Shown here: one piece after another, positions 1 through 8,108 of the stretch
Position numbering within the stretch: position 1 is the first letter of the stretch
Layout: each line of letters opens with the position of its first letter
NCBI GenBank assembly: GCA_963782185.1
Contig: CAWAJB010000019.1
Location: forward strand, 372,001-436,000
DNA length: 64,000 bases
Direction: 5' to 3'
From: RYN-230 sp963782185
Lineage (GTDB): Bacteria; Actinomycetota; Actinomycetes; Streptosporangiales; Streptosporangiaceae
Made by a program: the position numbers and the translations under genes
Notes under the pieces: model-generated
What the model was told of the DNA's origin: nothing
The model's database searches: none
The model's input: only the letters and a program-made list of their open reading frames with translations

Positions 1-422
1 TCGGGACCACGGTGCTCGACTCGTACACCTCCATCCGGCTGAGCGCCGCGTTCATCCCGTTCGCCTCCGGTTACAAGCGGGTCTGGCTGGGGCTGGGCGC
101 GGTGGCGCTGGACCTGCTCGTCGCCGTGCTGGCCACCAGCCTGATCCGGATCAGGCTGGGTCACCGGGCCTGGCGGCTGGTGCACTGGTGCGGGTACGCA
201 AGCTGGCCGGTCGCGGTCGCGCACGGCGTGGGCGCAGGCACCGACTCCCGCACCTCGTGGGCGGCCGCGATGACCGCCGGCTGCGTGGCCGCGGTGGCCG
301 CGGCGCTGGCCTGGCGGCTGGCGCAGCGCTGGCCGGAACGCCGGGTGCTCCGGCTCAGCCTGATGGCCGCGGCCGCCGTGGGCCTGCCCGCCGCGCTGTC
401 GCTGAGCGGGTACCACTGGTGA
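1..422 (+). CDS. Ferric reductase-like transmembrane domain protein, C-terminal part (5' end outside window)
   Basis: The frame is open from base 3 and ends at the TGA at 420-422, so only the last ~140 residues are visible. They hold about four hydrophobic segments with a His-Trp pair (RLVHWCGYASW) and a later His (AVAHGVG), spaced as in heme-ligating helices of ferric-reductase/NOX-like membrane domains. Such domains pass electrons across the membrane through b-type hemes. The stop overlaps the GTG of the NuoF-like gene (GTGA), implying translational coupling and a shared redox pathway. No FAD/NAD-binding domain follows the membrane part, so electrons may come from a separate subunit such as the next gene product. 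Family assignment is from pattern recognition and fairly secure; the redox partner is inferred. Confidence 0.72.
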   Translation, partial: GTTVLDSYTSIRLSAAFIPFASGYKRVWLGLGAVALDLLVAVLATSLIRIRLGHRAWRLVHWCGYASWPVAVAHGVGAGTDSRTSWAAAMTAGCVAAVAAALAWRLAQRWPERRVLRLSLMAAAAVGLPAALSLSGYHW

Positions 423-1780
423 GGGCACGGCTCAGCCGGCTCCCGGCGACGCAGGCCGCGACGCTGGCTATCTCACCGTACGGGCCGCCGCAGCAGCGGC
501 TGCCCCGCCTGCTGGCCGGCATCCGCTATGACCAGCCGGTCAGCCTGCGCGACCACGAGCGGCGTTACGGCCGGGTCCCGCTGCGCGGGCACAGCGGCCG
601 GGAACGGCCCGAACGGCTGATCGACATGGTGGAACGGTCCGGGCTCACCGGCCGGGGCGGGGCCGGTTTCCCGACCGGCCGGAAGATGCGCTCGGTGGCC
701 GGCCGGCGGGGTCCCGCCGTGGTGCTGGCGAACGGCGCGGAGGGCGAGCCCGCCAGCGGCAAGGACCGGCTGCTGCTGACCCGCCTGCCGCACCTGGTCA
801 TGGACGGGATAACCCTGGCCGCGGACGCGGTCGGGGCCCGGGAGGCCATCCTCTGCGTGCACCGCCAGGAAACCGGCCTGCTGGCCAGCCTGCGGCAGGC
901 GGCCGCGGAGCGGGACAGCGCCGGAACGGACCCGGTGCCGATCGAGATAGCCGGGATCCCTGGCCGGTACGTGTCCAGCGAGCAGACCGCGATCGCGGCG
1001 TTCCTGGGCGGTCGCCCCGGCAAGCCGGCTTTCACCCCGCCCCGGCTCGACGAACGGGGCCTGCGCGGCCGCCCCACGCTGGAGAACAACGTCGAGACGC
1101 TGGCCCACCTGGCGCTGATCGCCCGCTACGGGGATGGCTGGTTCCGCAGCATCGGGCTTCGCTCGGCGGTCGGCTCGGCCCTGGTCACCGTGAGCGGGGC
1201 CGTCACCCGCCCCGGTGTCTACGAGGTCGAGCTCGGCACCGCCCTGGGGGACGTCGTGTTGATGGCCGGCGGCCCGGCCGAGCGCCCGCAGGCGCTGCTC
1301 GTCGGCGGCTACTTCGGCGCCTGGCTGCCTGCCGAGTACGCATGGGAGATCCCGCTGAGCCACACGGCACTGCGGGCGGCGGGCGGTGCGATGGGGGCAG
1401 GCATCGTGATCTGCCTGCCGGCGACCGCCTGCGGCCTGGCCGAGAGCGCCCGCGTGCTGCGGTATCTCGCCGAGGAGAGCGCCGGCCAGTGCGGGCCCTG
1501 CGTGTTCGGGCTGCCCGCGCTGGCCGAGGCCCTGGCCGACCTGGCCTACCACGGCGGGCGCCGCCGGACCGTGGAGCAGATCAGCAGTCTCCTGCCGGTC
1601 GTCGAGGGCCGCGGCGCCTGCCGTCACCCGGATGGGGCCACCCAGCTGGTGCGCAGCACGCTGCGGACGTTCGCGGCCGATGCCCGGTGGCACGACGAGC
1701 ACGGGCCCTGCTACGGGATACGGCGCGACCCGCTGCTGCCGGTGCCCGGCGACGACGAACGGGAATGGGACTGGGCATGA
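419..1780 (+). CDS. NuoF-like NADH dehydrogenase 51 kDa-type flavoprotein (453 aa)
   Basis: Resembles the NuoF/HoxF/RnfC-type flavoprotein that accepts hydride from NADH on FMN. The glycine-rich FMN/NADH loop GRGGAGFPTGRK is at residues ~78-89, followed by NGAEGEPASGKDR, an SLBB-like region (VSGAVTRPGVYEVELG) and a C-terminal Fe-S region. Canonical NuoF has CGxCxPC plus a fourth distal Cys. Here the first Cys is Ala (SAGQCGPC), leaving C358, C361 and C401, so the cluster is altered or absent. The GTG at 419 is chosen because it overlaps the upstream stop; the frame is open further upstream but would overlap the membrane gene. Its stop overlaps the ferredoxin ATG (ATGA). The gene stands alone without other nuo genes, so it probably serves a small ferredoxin/membrane-heme electron chain rather than complex I. 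Confidence 0.85.
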   Translation: MRARLSRLPATQAATLAISPYGPPQQRLPRLLAGIRYDQPVSLRDHERRYGRVPLRGHSGRERPERLIDMVERSGLTGRGGAGFPTGRKMRSVAGRRGPAVVLANGAEGEPASGKDRLLLTRLPHLVMDGITLAADAVGAREAILCVHRQETGLLASLRQAAAERDSAGTDPVPIEIAGIPGRYVSSEQTAIAAFLGGRPGKPAFTPPRLDERGLRGRPTLENNVETLAHLALIARYGDGWFRSIGLRSAVGSALVTVSGAVTRPGVYEVELGTALGDVVLMAGGPAERPQALLVGGYFGAWLPAEYAWEIPLSHTALRAAGGAMGAGIVICLPATACGLAESARVLRYLAEESAGQCGPCVFGLPALAEALADLAYHGGRRRTVEQISSLLPVVEGRGACRHPDGATQLVRSTLRTFAADARWHDEHGPCYGIRRDPLLPVPGDDEREWDWA

Positions 1781-1992
1781 GCATCAGGCTGCGGGTCAAC
1801 CCGATCGCCTGCACCGGGCACGGCATGTGCGCCGAGCTGCTTCCCGAGATGATCTCCCTGGATCAGTGGGGTTACCCGATACTGGCCGGTGACCCGGTCC
1901 CCCGGCCGCTGGCCGGCCACGCCAGGCGGGCCGCTGAGCTCTGCCCGACTCTGGCCCTGATGCTCGAGGAAACGCGGCACCGGCAGCGCTGA
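1777..1992 (+). CDS. Ferredoxin, 3Fe-4S type (71 aa)
   Basis: Small acidic electron carrier. It begins at the ATG overlapping the NuoF-like stop and carries C-x5-C (CTGHGMC) near the N-terminus plus a C-terminal Cys-Pro (ELCPTLAL). This three-Cys pattern is typical of actinobacterial [3Fe-4S] ferredoxins that often serve P450s. Here the strict coupling to a NuoF-like flavoprotein and a ferric-reductase-like membrane protein suggests it shuttles electrons between them. A longer in-frame extension upstream exists but lies wholly inside the NuoF-like gene and is rejected. Confidence 0.85.
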   Translation: MSIRLRVNPIACTGHGMCAELLPEMISLDQWGYPILAGDPVPRPLAGHARRAAELCPTLALMLEETRHRQR

Positions 1993-2033
1993 CACCGTGC
2001 CGGGCTGATGGGCTGCCCGGGTGCCGGAGCCGG

Positions 2034-2570
2034 TCAGTTATCGCCCGGCTGCCCGCCGTCGTCGTCGCCCTGGACCTGGCTGACCATGGCGGTGGGGACC
2101 TGGCCGGCGCACGTGACGGTCAGGCGCACCCCGGCCCTCCCGGCCAGGAAGACCACCTGGGCCTGCGCGGCCGGCCCGCGCACCACGTCGTCTGCCCCGT
2201 AGCCCTGCTGCGGGCTCCAGGAGATCAGGTACGCGTCCGGCCCCGCGCAACCGGCCAGCACGCTCCCTCCGGAGGAGCTGAGCAGCGTGCCCCCGGAGGG
2301 ACGGACGGGCGCGGAGGCCACCGGGGTGGCACCCGCCGTATGCTGGCGGCCGGACCCCGTGGACGGCTGGGCGGTGGCCGACGGCTCAGGTTCCCGCTTC
2401 CCGCTGGCCAGCGCGTGGTTGACCGCCGACACGGTCAGCTGCTGCGTCGGCGGGGCGGCGAGGCTCTGCCCGATCAGGGAGACCGCGGCGAGGCTGCCGC
2501 CGGTCGCCGCGGCCACGCCGAGCAGCCAGGCGCTGGCCGCGAGGAAGACACGGGTGTGCACGGTGGCCAT
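2034..2570 (-). CDS. Putative secreted or membrane-anchored protein of unknown function (178 aa)
   Basis: Start taken at the ATG giving MATVHTRVFLAASAWLLGVA, a signal-peptide or signal-anchor-like N-terminus (Arg, then ~20 hydrophobic residues). A Ser/Pro/Thr-rich linker (~residues 55-100) follows, then a compact C-terminal domain with two Cys (VLAGCAGPD and VTCAGQVP) that could form a disulfide outside the cell. The gene runs divergently from the adjacent response regulator, with ~115 bp between the starts. The two-component system could therefore control it or sense through it, but that is inference. No family was recognised. Codon use is typical high-GC and the ORF looks real. Confidence 0.55.
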   Translation of the reverse strand: MATVHTRVFLAASAWLLGVAAATGGSLAAVSLIGQSLAAPPTQQLTVSAVNHALASGKREPEPSATAQPSTGSGRQHTAGATPVASAPVRPSGGTLLSSSGGSVLAGCAGPDAYLISWSPQQGYGADDVVRGPAAQAQVVFLAGRAGVRLTVTCAGQVPTAMVSQVQGDDDGGQPGDN

Positions 2571-2685
2571 CGTCGCGGACCGCACATTAAGAGTGGGTAA
2601 AGCCAGGCCCAAGAGACGAGCCGCGGGCCTGCTCTGCCAGCCGGACGTGCTGCGGCACTGCCGGCGTGGGGATAACGTCGTGATC

Positions 2686-3372
2686 ATGGCCCAGCTGCTC
2701 CTGGTCGAGGACGACGCCGCCATCCGCGGCGCCCTGATCAGGTCGCTCACCGAGCGCGGGCACGCCGTGACGAGCACGGCGAGCGCCATGACCGCCCTGC
2801 AGCATGTGCACACCGCGCCGCCGGACCTGGTGCTGCTCGACCTGGGCCTGCCTGACCTGGGCGGATACGAGGCGCTGCGCATGCTCCGCGCGATCAGCAA
2901 GGTCCCGGTCGTGGTGATCACCGCCCGGGACGACGAGGCCGAGATCATCCGGGTGCTGGACGCCGGGGCTGACGACTACGTGGTCAAGCCGTTCGGCGGC
3001 GGCCAGATAGAGGCCCGGATCCGGGCCGTGCTGCGCCGGGGCGCGGATGAGCAGCGCAGCAGCATGGGCCCGGTGGTGGTGGGCGGGCTGTGCCTGGACG
3101 CCGACGCCCGGGAGGCCAGCCTCGACGGCGCCCCGCTCGACCTGAGCCGCCGGGAATTCGAGTTGCTGCACTACCTCGTCGCCCACGCGGGACAGGTGGT
3201 GACCCGCCGGGACCTGCTCACGCACGTCTGGCAGCTGCCCTATGGTGGCGCGGACAAGACGGTGGACGTGCACGTCTCGTGGCTGCGCCGCAAGCTGGGC
3301 GAGACGGCCCAGCAGCCCCGGTACCTGCATACCGTCCGCGGGGTCGGGATCAAGCTGACCACCCCCACCTGA
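2686..3372 (+). CDS. OmpR/PhoB-family response regulator (228 aa)
   Basis: Receiver domain (residues 1-115) with the acidic pair ED (VEDD), phospho-acceptor D52 in LLDLGLPD, T79 in VITARDD and K101 in DDYVVKPF. The C-terminal winged helix (~130-228) shows the DLSRREFELLHYL and VDVHVSWLRRKLGE signatures and ends with VRGVGIKL. The start is the ATG before AQLLLVEDD; a GTG two codons earlier is possible. The kinase gene starts 11 bp after the stop, so the pair forms an operon. Divergent placement next to the secreted-protein gene and downstream of the redox operon suggests control of one of these; the signal is unknown. Confidence 0.93.
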   Translation: MAQLLLVEDDAAIRGALIRSLTERGHAVTSTASAMTALQHVHTAPPDLVLLDLGLPDLGGYEALRMLRAISKVPVVVITARDDEAEIIRVLDAGADDYVVKPFGGGQIEARIRAVLRRGADEQRSSMGPVVVGGLCLDADAREASLDGAPLDLSRREFELLHYLVAHAGQVVTRRDLLTHVWQLPYGGADKTVDVHVSWLRRKLGETAQQPRYLHTVRGVGIKLTTPT

Positions 3373-3383
3373 GGATCGCCGTC

Positions 3384-4808
3384 ATGAGGCTGCGGATCAT
3401 CCTCCTGGTCGTCGCGATCAGCTCGATGGTGCTGATCGCGTTCCTGGTGCCGCTGGCCCTGGTCCTGCGCACCTCGGCGGCCGACCGGGCGGTGAGCGCG
3501 GCCACGGTGCGGGCCCAGTGGATGGCCCCGCTGGTGGCCACGCTCAGCGGCGCCGGCCTGAAGGTGGCCGTCGCGCAGGTCAACGCCCAGGACAAGGCCC
3601 AGGCCATCACGGTATTCCTGCCCGGCGGCCCGGTGCTCGGCCATCCCGCGGGCCGGTCGGCCGGGGTCCGGCTGGCGGCCAAGGGACGCAGCTTCTCGAC
3701 TCCCTTCCAGGGCGGGGTGGAAGTCCTGGTGGCTGTCCAGGGCCTGCCGCGGGGGACGGCGGTGATCCGGGCGTTCGTGCCCGGCACGCAATTGCGGGCG
3801 GGGGTGGGCCGGTCCTGGCTGGTGCTGGGCGGGGTCGGGCTGGGCCTGCTGCTGCTCAGCGTGGCGGTCGCCGACCAGCTGGCGCGGTCCCTGGTGCGAA
3901 CGCTGCGCGCCCTGGCCCGGGTGGCGGACCAGCTCGCGGCCGGGAACCTGGGAACCCGGGCCGAGGTGGCGGGGCCCCCGGAGATGCGCCAGGTGAGCAC
4001 CGGGCTGAACCGCCTCGCGGCGCGCATCGGCGAACTGCTGGCCCACGAGCGGGAAACGGCCGCGGACCTGTCGCACCGGCTCCGCACCCCGCTGACCGCC
4101 TTGCGGATCGACGCCGAATCGCTGCAGGACGATGGCGAGCGGGCCCAGGTGCTCAGCAACGTGGACGGCTTGCAGCGCACCGTGAACGAGATCATCCGCG
4201 AGGCCCGGCGGCCGGCCGGCCAGGGCACCCGGGTCGCCTGCGACGCCGCCCAGGTGGTCGCCGGGCGGGCCGCATTCTGGCAACCGCTCGCCGAAGACCA
4301 GGACCGGCGGCTGGCCACGAAGATCGCCCCCGGCCCCGTGCTGGTGGGGGTGTCCCATGACGACCTCGCCGCCTGCACGGACATCCTGCTGGAGAACGTG
4401 TTCTCGCACACGCCGGAGGGGACGGCCTTCTCGGTGCGCGTCAGCCACCGGGCCGGCGGGGGCGGCTGGGTGGTGGTGTCCGACGGCGGGCCCGGATTCG
4501 CCGACCCGGATGCGGCCCGCCGCGGCCGCTCCAGTGCCGGCTCCACAGGCCTGGGCCTGGACATCGCCCGGCGCATCGCCGAGGCCTCGGGCGGGGCCCT
4601 GACCGTCGGCCGGTCAGCCTCGGGGGGCGGAGCGGTGGCGGCCGGCTTCGGGCCGCCTGGGGGGTACGCCGCGGACGGGCGGCGGGCCCGGCGGGTGCGG
4701 CCGCAGCTGCTGCGCCGCCGGCCGGGCGGCGAAGGCCCCGGCTGGCCGGACGATCCCCCGCCGTGGGCTGAACTCGCGGACCGGGGCCGCCGGCCACCGT
4801 ACAGCTGA
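3384..4808 (+). CDS. Two-component sensor histidine kinase (474 aa)
   Basis: Membrane kinase partnering the preceding regulator. TM1 is at residues ~3-28, an extracytoplasmic sensor at ~30-143, TM2 at ~144-163, then HAMP (~165-218) and the H-box DLSHRLRTPLTAL with phospho-acceptor H231. The N-box is LLENVFSHT, and G-boxes are SDGGPGFAD and STGLGLDIARRIAEASGG. The last ~60 residues are a basic, Pro/Gly-rich tail with no recognised domain. The start ATG 11 bp after the regulator stop gives a proper N-terminal TM; longer in-frame starts lie inside the regulator gene. The ~110-residue sensor is not assigned to a named family. Confidence 0.92.
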   Translation: MRLRIILLVVAISSMVLIAFLVPLALVLRTSAADRAVSAATVRAQWMAPLVATLSGAGLKVAVAQVNAQDKAQAITVFLPGGPVLGHPAGRSAGVRLAAKGRSFSTPFQGGVEVLVAVQGLPRGTAVIRAFVPGTQLRAGVGRSWLVLGGVGLGLLLLSVAVADQLARSLVRTLRALARVADQLAAGNLGTRAEVAGPPEMRQVSTGLNRLAARIGELLAHERETAADLSHRLRTPLTALRIDAESLQDDGERAQVLSNVDGLQRTVNEIIREARRPAGQGTRVACDAAQVVAGRAAFWQPLAEDQDRRLATKIAPGPVLVGVSHDDLAACTDILLENVFSHTPEGTAFSVRVSHRAGGGGWVVVSDGGPGFADPDAARRGRSSAGSTGLGLDIARRIAEASGGALTVGRSASGGGAVAAGFGPPGGYAADGRRARRVRPQLLRRRPGGEGPGWPDDPPPWAELADRGRRPPYS

Positions 4809-4982
4809 ACGGGGTCCCCACCAGCCCGGCTTAGGAGGCCTGGCCCTGGCTTAGGCGGGGCGGGGACCTTAGGCGTCCTGGGCCACCGAGATAAGGCATC
4901 TTCCCGATGTGGAGCATGGGGCCTTACGACGAACCTCAAGGGTGTGCGGTCATGACCGTGGCCGCCTACCAAGGAGGATGTC

Positions 4983-5264
4983 GTGCATCCAGTGATCCAG
5001 TCGGCCGTGGCCGCCCAGCACGTCAAGGACATGCTCGACCAGGCCGCCGAAGACAGCCGGGTCCGTGAGGCCCGCCGTTCCCGTCCGGGCCGCCGCTGGC
5101 GGCGGCACGCCGGCGTGGCCGCCACTCCCGTGGCCGCTCCCGTGGCCGCCACGCCCGTGGCCGCCACGCCCGTGGCCGCCACGCCCGTGGCCGCCACGCC
5201 CGTGGCCGCCATGGCCGGAGCCGCCCACCGCGGCGCCGCGGCGACCCAGTGCTGCCCCGACTAG
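4983..5264 (+). CDS. Small basic actinobacterial protein with VAATP repeats (93 aa)
   Basis: A strong Shine-Dalgarno AAGGAGG (4971-4977) lies 5 nt before the GTG, which strongly supports this frame over several overlapping open frames. The first ~45 residues (HPVIQSAVAAQHVKDMLDQA, then an Arg-rich stretch) resemble small actinobacterial proteins that open with MHP and carry an amphipathic helix plus a basic tail. The C-terminal half is a run of Val-Ala-Ala-Thr-Pro pentapeptides from an exact 15-bp tandem repeat. Function unknown. A Gly/His-rich ORF on the opposite strand across the repeat is regarded as a shadow. Confidence 0.62.
   Translation: MHPVIQSAVAAQHVKDMLDQAAEDSRVREARRSRPGRRWRRHAGVAATPVAAPVAATPVAATPVAATPVAATPVAAMAGAAHRGAAATQCCPD
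5115..5216 (+). repeat. 15-bp tandem repeat (7 units) inside the 93-aa protein gene
   Basis: Units GTGGCCGCCACGCCC start at 5115, 5130, 5142, 5157, 5172, 5187 and 5202. One unit is shortened to 12 bp, so the frame stays open (VAATP/VAAP). Three adjacent copies are identical. Confidence 0.95.
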
Positions 5265-5405
5265 TGCCCTGCCCGGCCAGCCCGTTTCCGGCTCTCCGGT
5301 CCGCCCCTCTCCGGGCGGACCGGAGAGCCCCTAGCAGACCCCCAGCGGGGCAGTGGCCGGATCCCCATTTGGAACTCGTGTTCGATTATTTGCTATTGTC
5401 GAGGC

Positions 5406-5783
5406 ATGCCAGCGTACGTTCCGCCAGGCTGGCCGACCGGGGTGCACCCGCCAGGCAGTGCCGACTTCGAAGCCACCGCCGTGGCATGGCTGCTCGATGT
5501 GGTCCCGCCCGACTACCGGCTGTACGGAGTGCTGCGGCGCCATCCGGTCGCGCTGGCCACCATGGCCCGCCATCACGTGGCAGCCTGCATCCAGGGCGCC
5601 CGGGAGGGGTACCGCACCGCCCGGACCGAGCTGGGCGGGGCACTGCCGCCGCACGGCGTCGACGCGGTCCTGGCCGCCTACCGCAGCGAGGGCCGCAGGC
5701 TCGTGGATACCGCGCGGGCCGTCGACCTGATCGGGCGGGCCCTGCGCGGTGAGGTGTTCAGCCCGCGGCTCCGCGCCGAGTAG
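5406..5783 (+). CDS. Conserved hypothetical protein (125 aa)
   Basis: Begins MPAYVPPGWPTGVHPPGSAD and is alpha-helical and Arg/Ala-rich, with no membrane segment or signal peptide. The overall look (Trp/Pro N-terminus, DYRLYGVLRRHPVALATMARHH) matches a small family of uncharacterised actinobacterial proteins often annotated near stress or phosphatase genes. No catalytic motif is visible. The upstream sequence around 5380-5398 is unusually AT-rich (TTCGATTATTTGCTATTG) and may hold the promoter. It converges with the SpoIIE-type phosphatase gene. Function unknown. Confidence 0.7.
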   Translation: MPAYVPPGWPTGVHPPGSADFEATAVAWLLDVVPPDYRLYGVLRRHPVALATMARHHVAACIQGAREGYRTARTELGGALPPHGVDAVLAAYRSEGRRLVDTARAVDLIGRALRGEVFSPRLRAE

Positions 5784-5809
5784 CGACGTCCCCCGGCTGG
5801 GCCAGCGGG

Positions 5810-8086
5810 TCAGCTGAGGGCGCGGATGGCGAGCACGGCCATCCCGTCCACCGCCGGGTCACCGCCGAAAGTCCGGACCTCCTCGTGGACCTTGTCCGCG
5901 ACCACGTCGGCAGTCAGCCCCGTGCAGGCGGCCAGCAACCGCGCCAGGCCATCGTCGTCATCGAGCAGCCGGTCGCCATCGCGCCGCCTGGTCACCCCGT
6001 CGGTGACGCAGAGCAGCAGGTCTCCCGGGCCGAGCGTGACCTGCTGCGCGGTGAAGCGCTGTCCCTCGATCACGCCGAGCACTGGCTGGGGGGCAGCGAC
6101 GCTCGCGGGCCGCCCCTCGCCCCGCAAGGTCAGCGGCAGCGGCTGCCCGGCACAGGCGAGCGAGATCCGGGCCGGGACACCCGCCACGATCTCGCCGTGC
6201 TTGATCTCCCCGTGCTTGATCTCCCCGTGCTTGATCTCCCCGTGCTTGATCTCCCCGTGCTTGATCTCCCCGTGCTTGATCTCCCCGTGCACCAGGGTCA
6301 GGAAGGTTCCCGGCACGCGCTCGTCCAGGATCAGCTGATTCAGCCGGTCCAGCACGGCGGGGATGCCGAGCCCGGCTGCGCCGAGGATTCGCAGTGCGTT
6401 CCGGGCCAGCGAGGTCACCGCCAGCGTGGCGGGCCCCGTCCCGCACACCTCGCCGATGGCGAATCGCCAGCGTCCCCCGGCCACCGGGAACACGTCACAG
6501 AAGTCGCCGCCGCCCACGTCGGCCCGGGAAGGGCCGGCCCCGGAAAGGCCGGCCCCGGGCAGGTCATGCGCGAAGGCCAGCTCGACACCCGGGATCCGGG
6601 GCAGTTCGGGCGGCACCAGGGTGGCCCGCAGCGCCTCGCTGGCCTGCTGCTGCGCAGCGGCGAGCCGGATGTTCTCCAGGGCCAGCGCGATCCGGCCCGC
6701 CAGGTCTTCGGCCAGCCCCTGTACATCCCGGGAGGGTCGCCCGCCGTGGGGGCCGCCCAGGATGAGCAGCCCCAGCACACCGCTCTGGGCGATCAGCGGG
6801 AAGCACCAGGCACCGCGCGCCGCGAGGTCGGCCACGCCGGCCGGGGCATCCGGCGGGACCAGCGCGGCGAGTGGCCATGAGCGGGCGCTGCCGGTACCGG
6901 AGACGGCGGCTGGTGGCGCCCGGTCGCAGCCCAGGTTCAGGAGCCAGGTGAGCGTGCCGGCCTGTGACTCGTCGGCGTGGCGCGCCACGGTGAGTCTGAG
7001 GTCACCGCCGGGACCGGCGAGGAGTACCGCGCACCAGGCCGCGAGACGGGGCACGGCCACCTGCCCGGCCACGGCGAGGACGCGGTCCTGGTCCAGGGGG
7101 CCGGCCAGCAGCGCCCCGGCCTCGGCCAGCACACCGGCCCGGGCCCGGCGGGCCCGTTCGAGGTCCTCCAGCCGGGCGCGTTCAAGGGCCGGTCCCATCT
7201 GGTCCGCGAGCTGCTGGAGCCGCTGGACGTCAGCGTCCGCGAACCGGCCGGGACGGGCGGCCGCGACGGCCAGCACCCCGGTCACCCGGCCGTCCACTAT
7301 GAACGGCACGGTCGAGACGGATGGCGCCGTACGCAGCCATGCGGCCGGGCCGAGACCACTGGCGGCGCGCACCCCGAAGTCCCCGTCCTCGTCCGCGACC
7401 AGGGCGTACGCACTGTCGGCGGACGTGATCACCCGGGCCGACGCCACGCACTGGCCCAGCAGCGTGTCATAGCCGCACTCGTCCGGGGCGCTGCTCCCGG
7501 TCACCGTGGCCGCAGGCCCGGCACTGACCGGCGGGACGGCGGAGGGCTCGGTGCTGGAGAGCACGCTGCCGACGCTCCACGGCCCGGCGGGCACCACGGC
7601 GTCCAGCGCCTCCGGGCCGCTCCCCGCCACAGGTGCGCCGGGCGGGCCGCCGGGAAGGCCCATCCGGAACCAGACAGCCTTGGCGTCAGTCCCGTAGCTG
7701 ACTCCCCAGGCCGCGGCCAGGGCGGAGGGCAGCAGCAGCCCACGCCCGCCGGTGCGCTCGGCGGGAATGGTGTCGTCGCGCGCGGGACCGGGCACCATCC
7801 GGGCCGGGTGACTGTCCCTGACCACGACCTCCACCGCACCCGCGGCGAGCTTGCAGGTGACCTGGACCTGGGTGCCGGCGTGCACGACCGCGTTGGTCAC
7901 CAGCTCGCTGGTCAGCAGGACCGCGTCATCGACCAGGGCGCCGTCCGCCGCCGCATCCGCGACCGCAGCGGGCCCGGCATCCAGCCAGGAACACAGCGTG
8001 TCCCGCACGAACTTGCGGGCCGCCGCGACCGCCGCAGGCTCAGGCAGATACGCCGCGCTCGCGACGAGGTCCTTGCGTCCCTTCAC
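5810..8086 (-). CDS. PP2C/SpoIIE-type serine phosphatase with anti-sigma-like ATPase and GAF domains (758 aa)
   Basis: Domain order: an N-terminal HATPase_c of the RsbW/anti-sigma type (~1-150; LLTSELVTNAVVHAG N-box, GGRGLLL), GAF-like sensor regions (~210-500), then a SpoIIE/PP2C phosphatase (~530-757; GGGDFCDVFPV, LLLCVTDGVTRRRDGD). Such proteins act in partner-switching control of sigma factors by phosphorylating or dephosphorylating anti-anti-sigma proteins. The GTG at 8086 is preferred: AAGAGG lies just upstream, and longer starts would run into the acyltransferase gene. Odd feature: seven HGEIK pentapeptides (~599-633) inserted into the phosphatase domain. No anti-anti-sigma partner is encoded nearby. 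Confidence 0.88.
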   Translation of the reverse strand: MKGRKDLVASAAYLPEPAAVAAARKFVRDTLCSWLDAGPAAVADAAADGALVDDAVLLTSELVTNAVVHAGTQVQVTCKLAAGAVEVVVRDSHPARMVPGPARDDTIPAERTGGRGLLLPSALAAAWGVSYGTDAKAVWFRMGLPGGPPGAPVAGSGPEALDAVVPAGPWSVGSVLSSTEPSAVPPVSAGPAATVTGSSAPDECGYDTLLGQCVASARVITSADSAYALVADEDGDFGVRAASGLGPAAWLRTAPSVSTVPFIVDGRVTGVLAVAAARPGRFADADVQRLQQLADQMGPALERARLEDLERARRARAGVLAEAGALLAGPLDQDRVLAVAGQVAVPRLAAWCAVLLAGPGGDLRLTVARHADESQAGTLTWLLNLGCDRAPPAAVSGTGSARSWPLAALVPPDAPAGVADLAARGAWCFPLIAQSGVLGLLILGGPHGGRPSRDVQGLAEDLAGRIALALENIRLAAAQQQASEALRATLVPPELPRIPGVELAFAHDLPGAGLSGAGPSRADVGGGDFCDVFPVAGGRWRFAIGEVCGTGPATLAVTSLARNALRILGAAGLGIPAVLDRLNQLILDERVPGTFLTLVHGEIKHGEIKHGEIKHGEIKHGEIKHGEIKHGEIVAGVPARISLACAGQPLPLTLRGEGRPASVAAPQPVLGVIEGQRFTAQQVTLGPGDLLLCVTDGVTRRRDGDRLLDDDDGLARLLAACTGLTADVVADKVHEEVRTFGGDPAVDGMAVLAIRALS
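6188..6292 (-). repeat. 15-bp tandem repeat (7 units) within the phosphatase domain
   Basis: Units GATCTCCCCGTGCTT (+ strand) start at 6188, 6203, 6218, 6233, 6248, 6263 and 6278. The first and last carry substitutions and the middle five are identical. They encode HGEIK on the minus strand, a charged insert inside an otherwise conserved PP2C fold. Confidence 0.97.
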
Positions 8087-8108
8087 GTGGCCTCTTGGAT
8101 TCCAGACA

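Noticed and set aside
473..1702. 409-aa minus-strand ORF opposite the NuoF-like gene
   Set aside because: Shadow frame of high-GC coding DNA; the plus strand has clear NuoF motifs.
4950..5228. Gly/His-rich 92-aa minus-strand ORF over the VAATP repeats
   Set aside because: No ribosome site; the plus-strand frame has AAGGAGG at ideal spacing.
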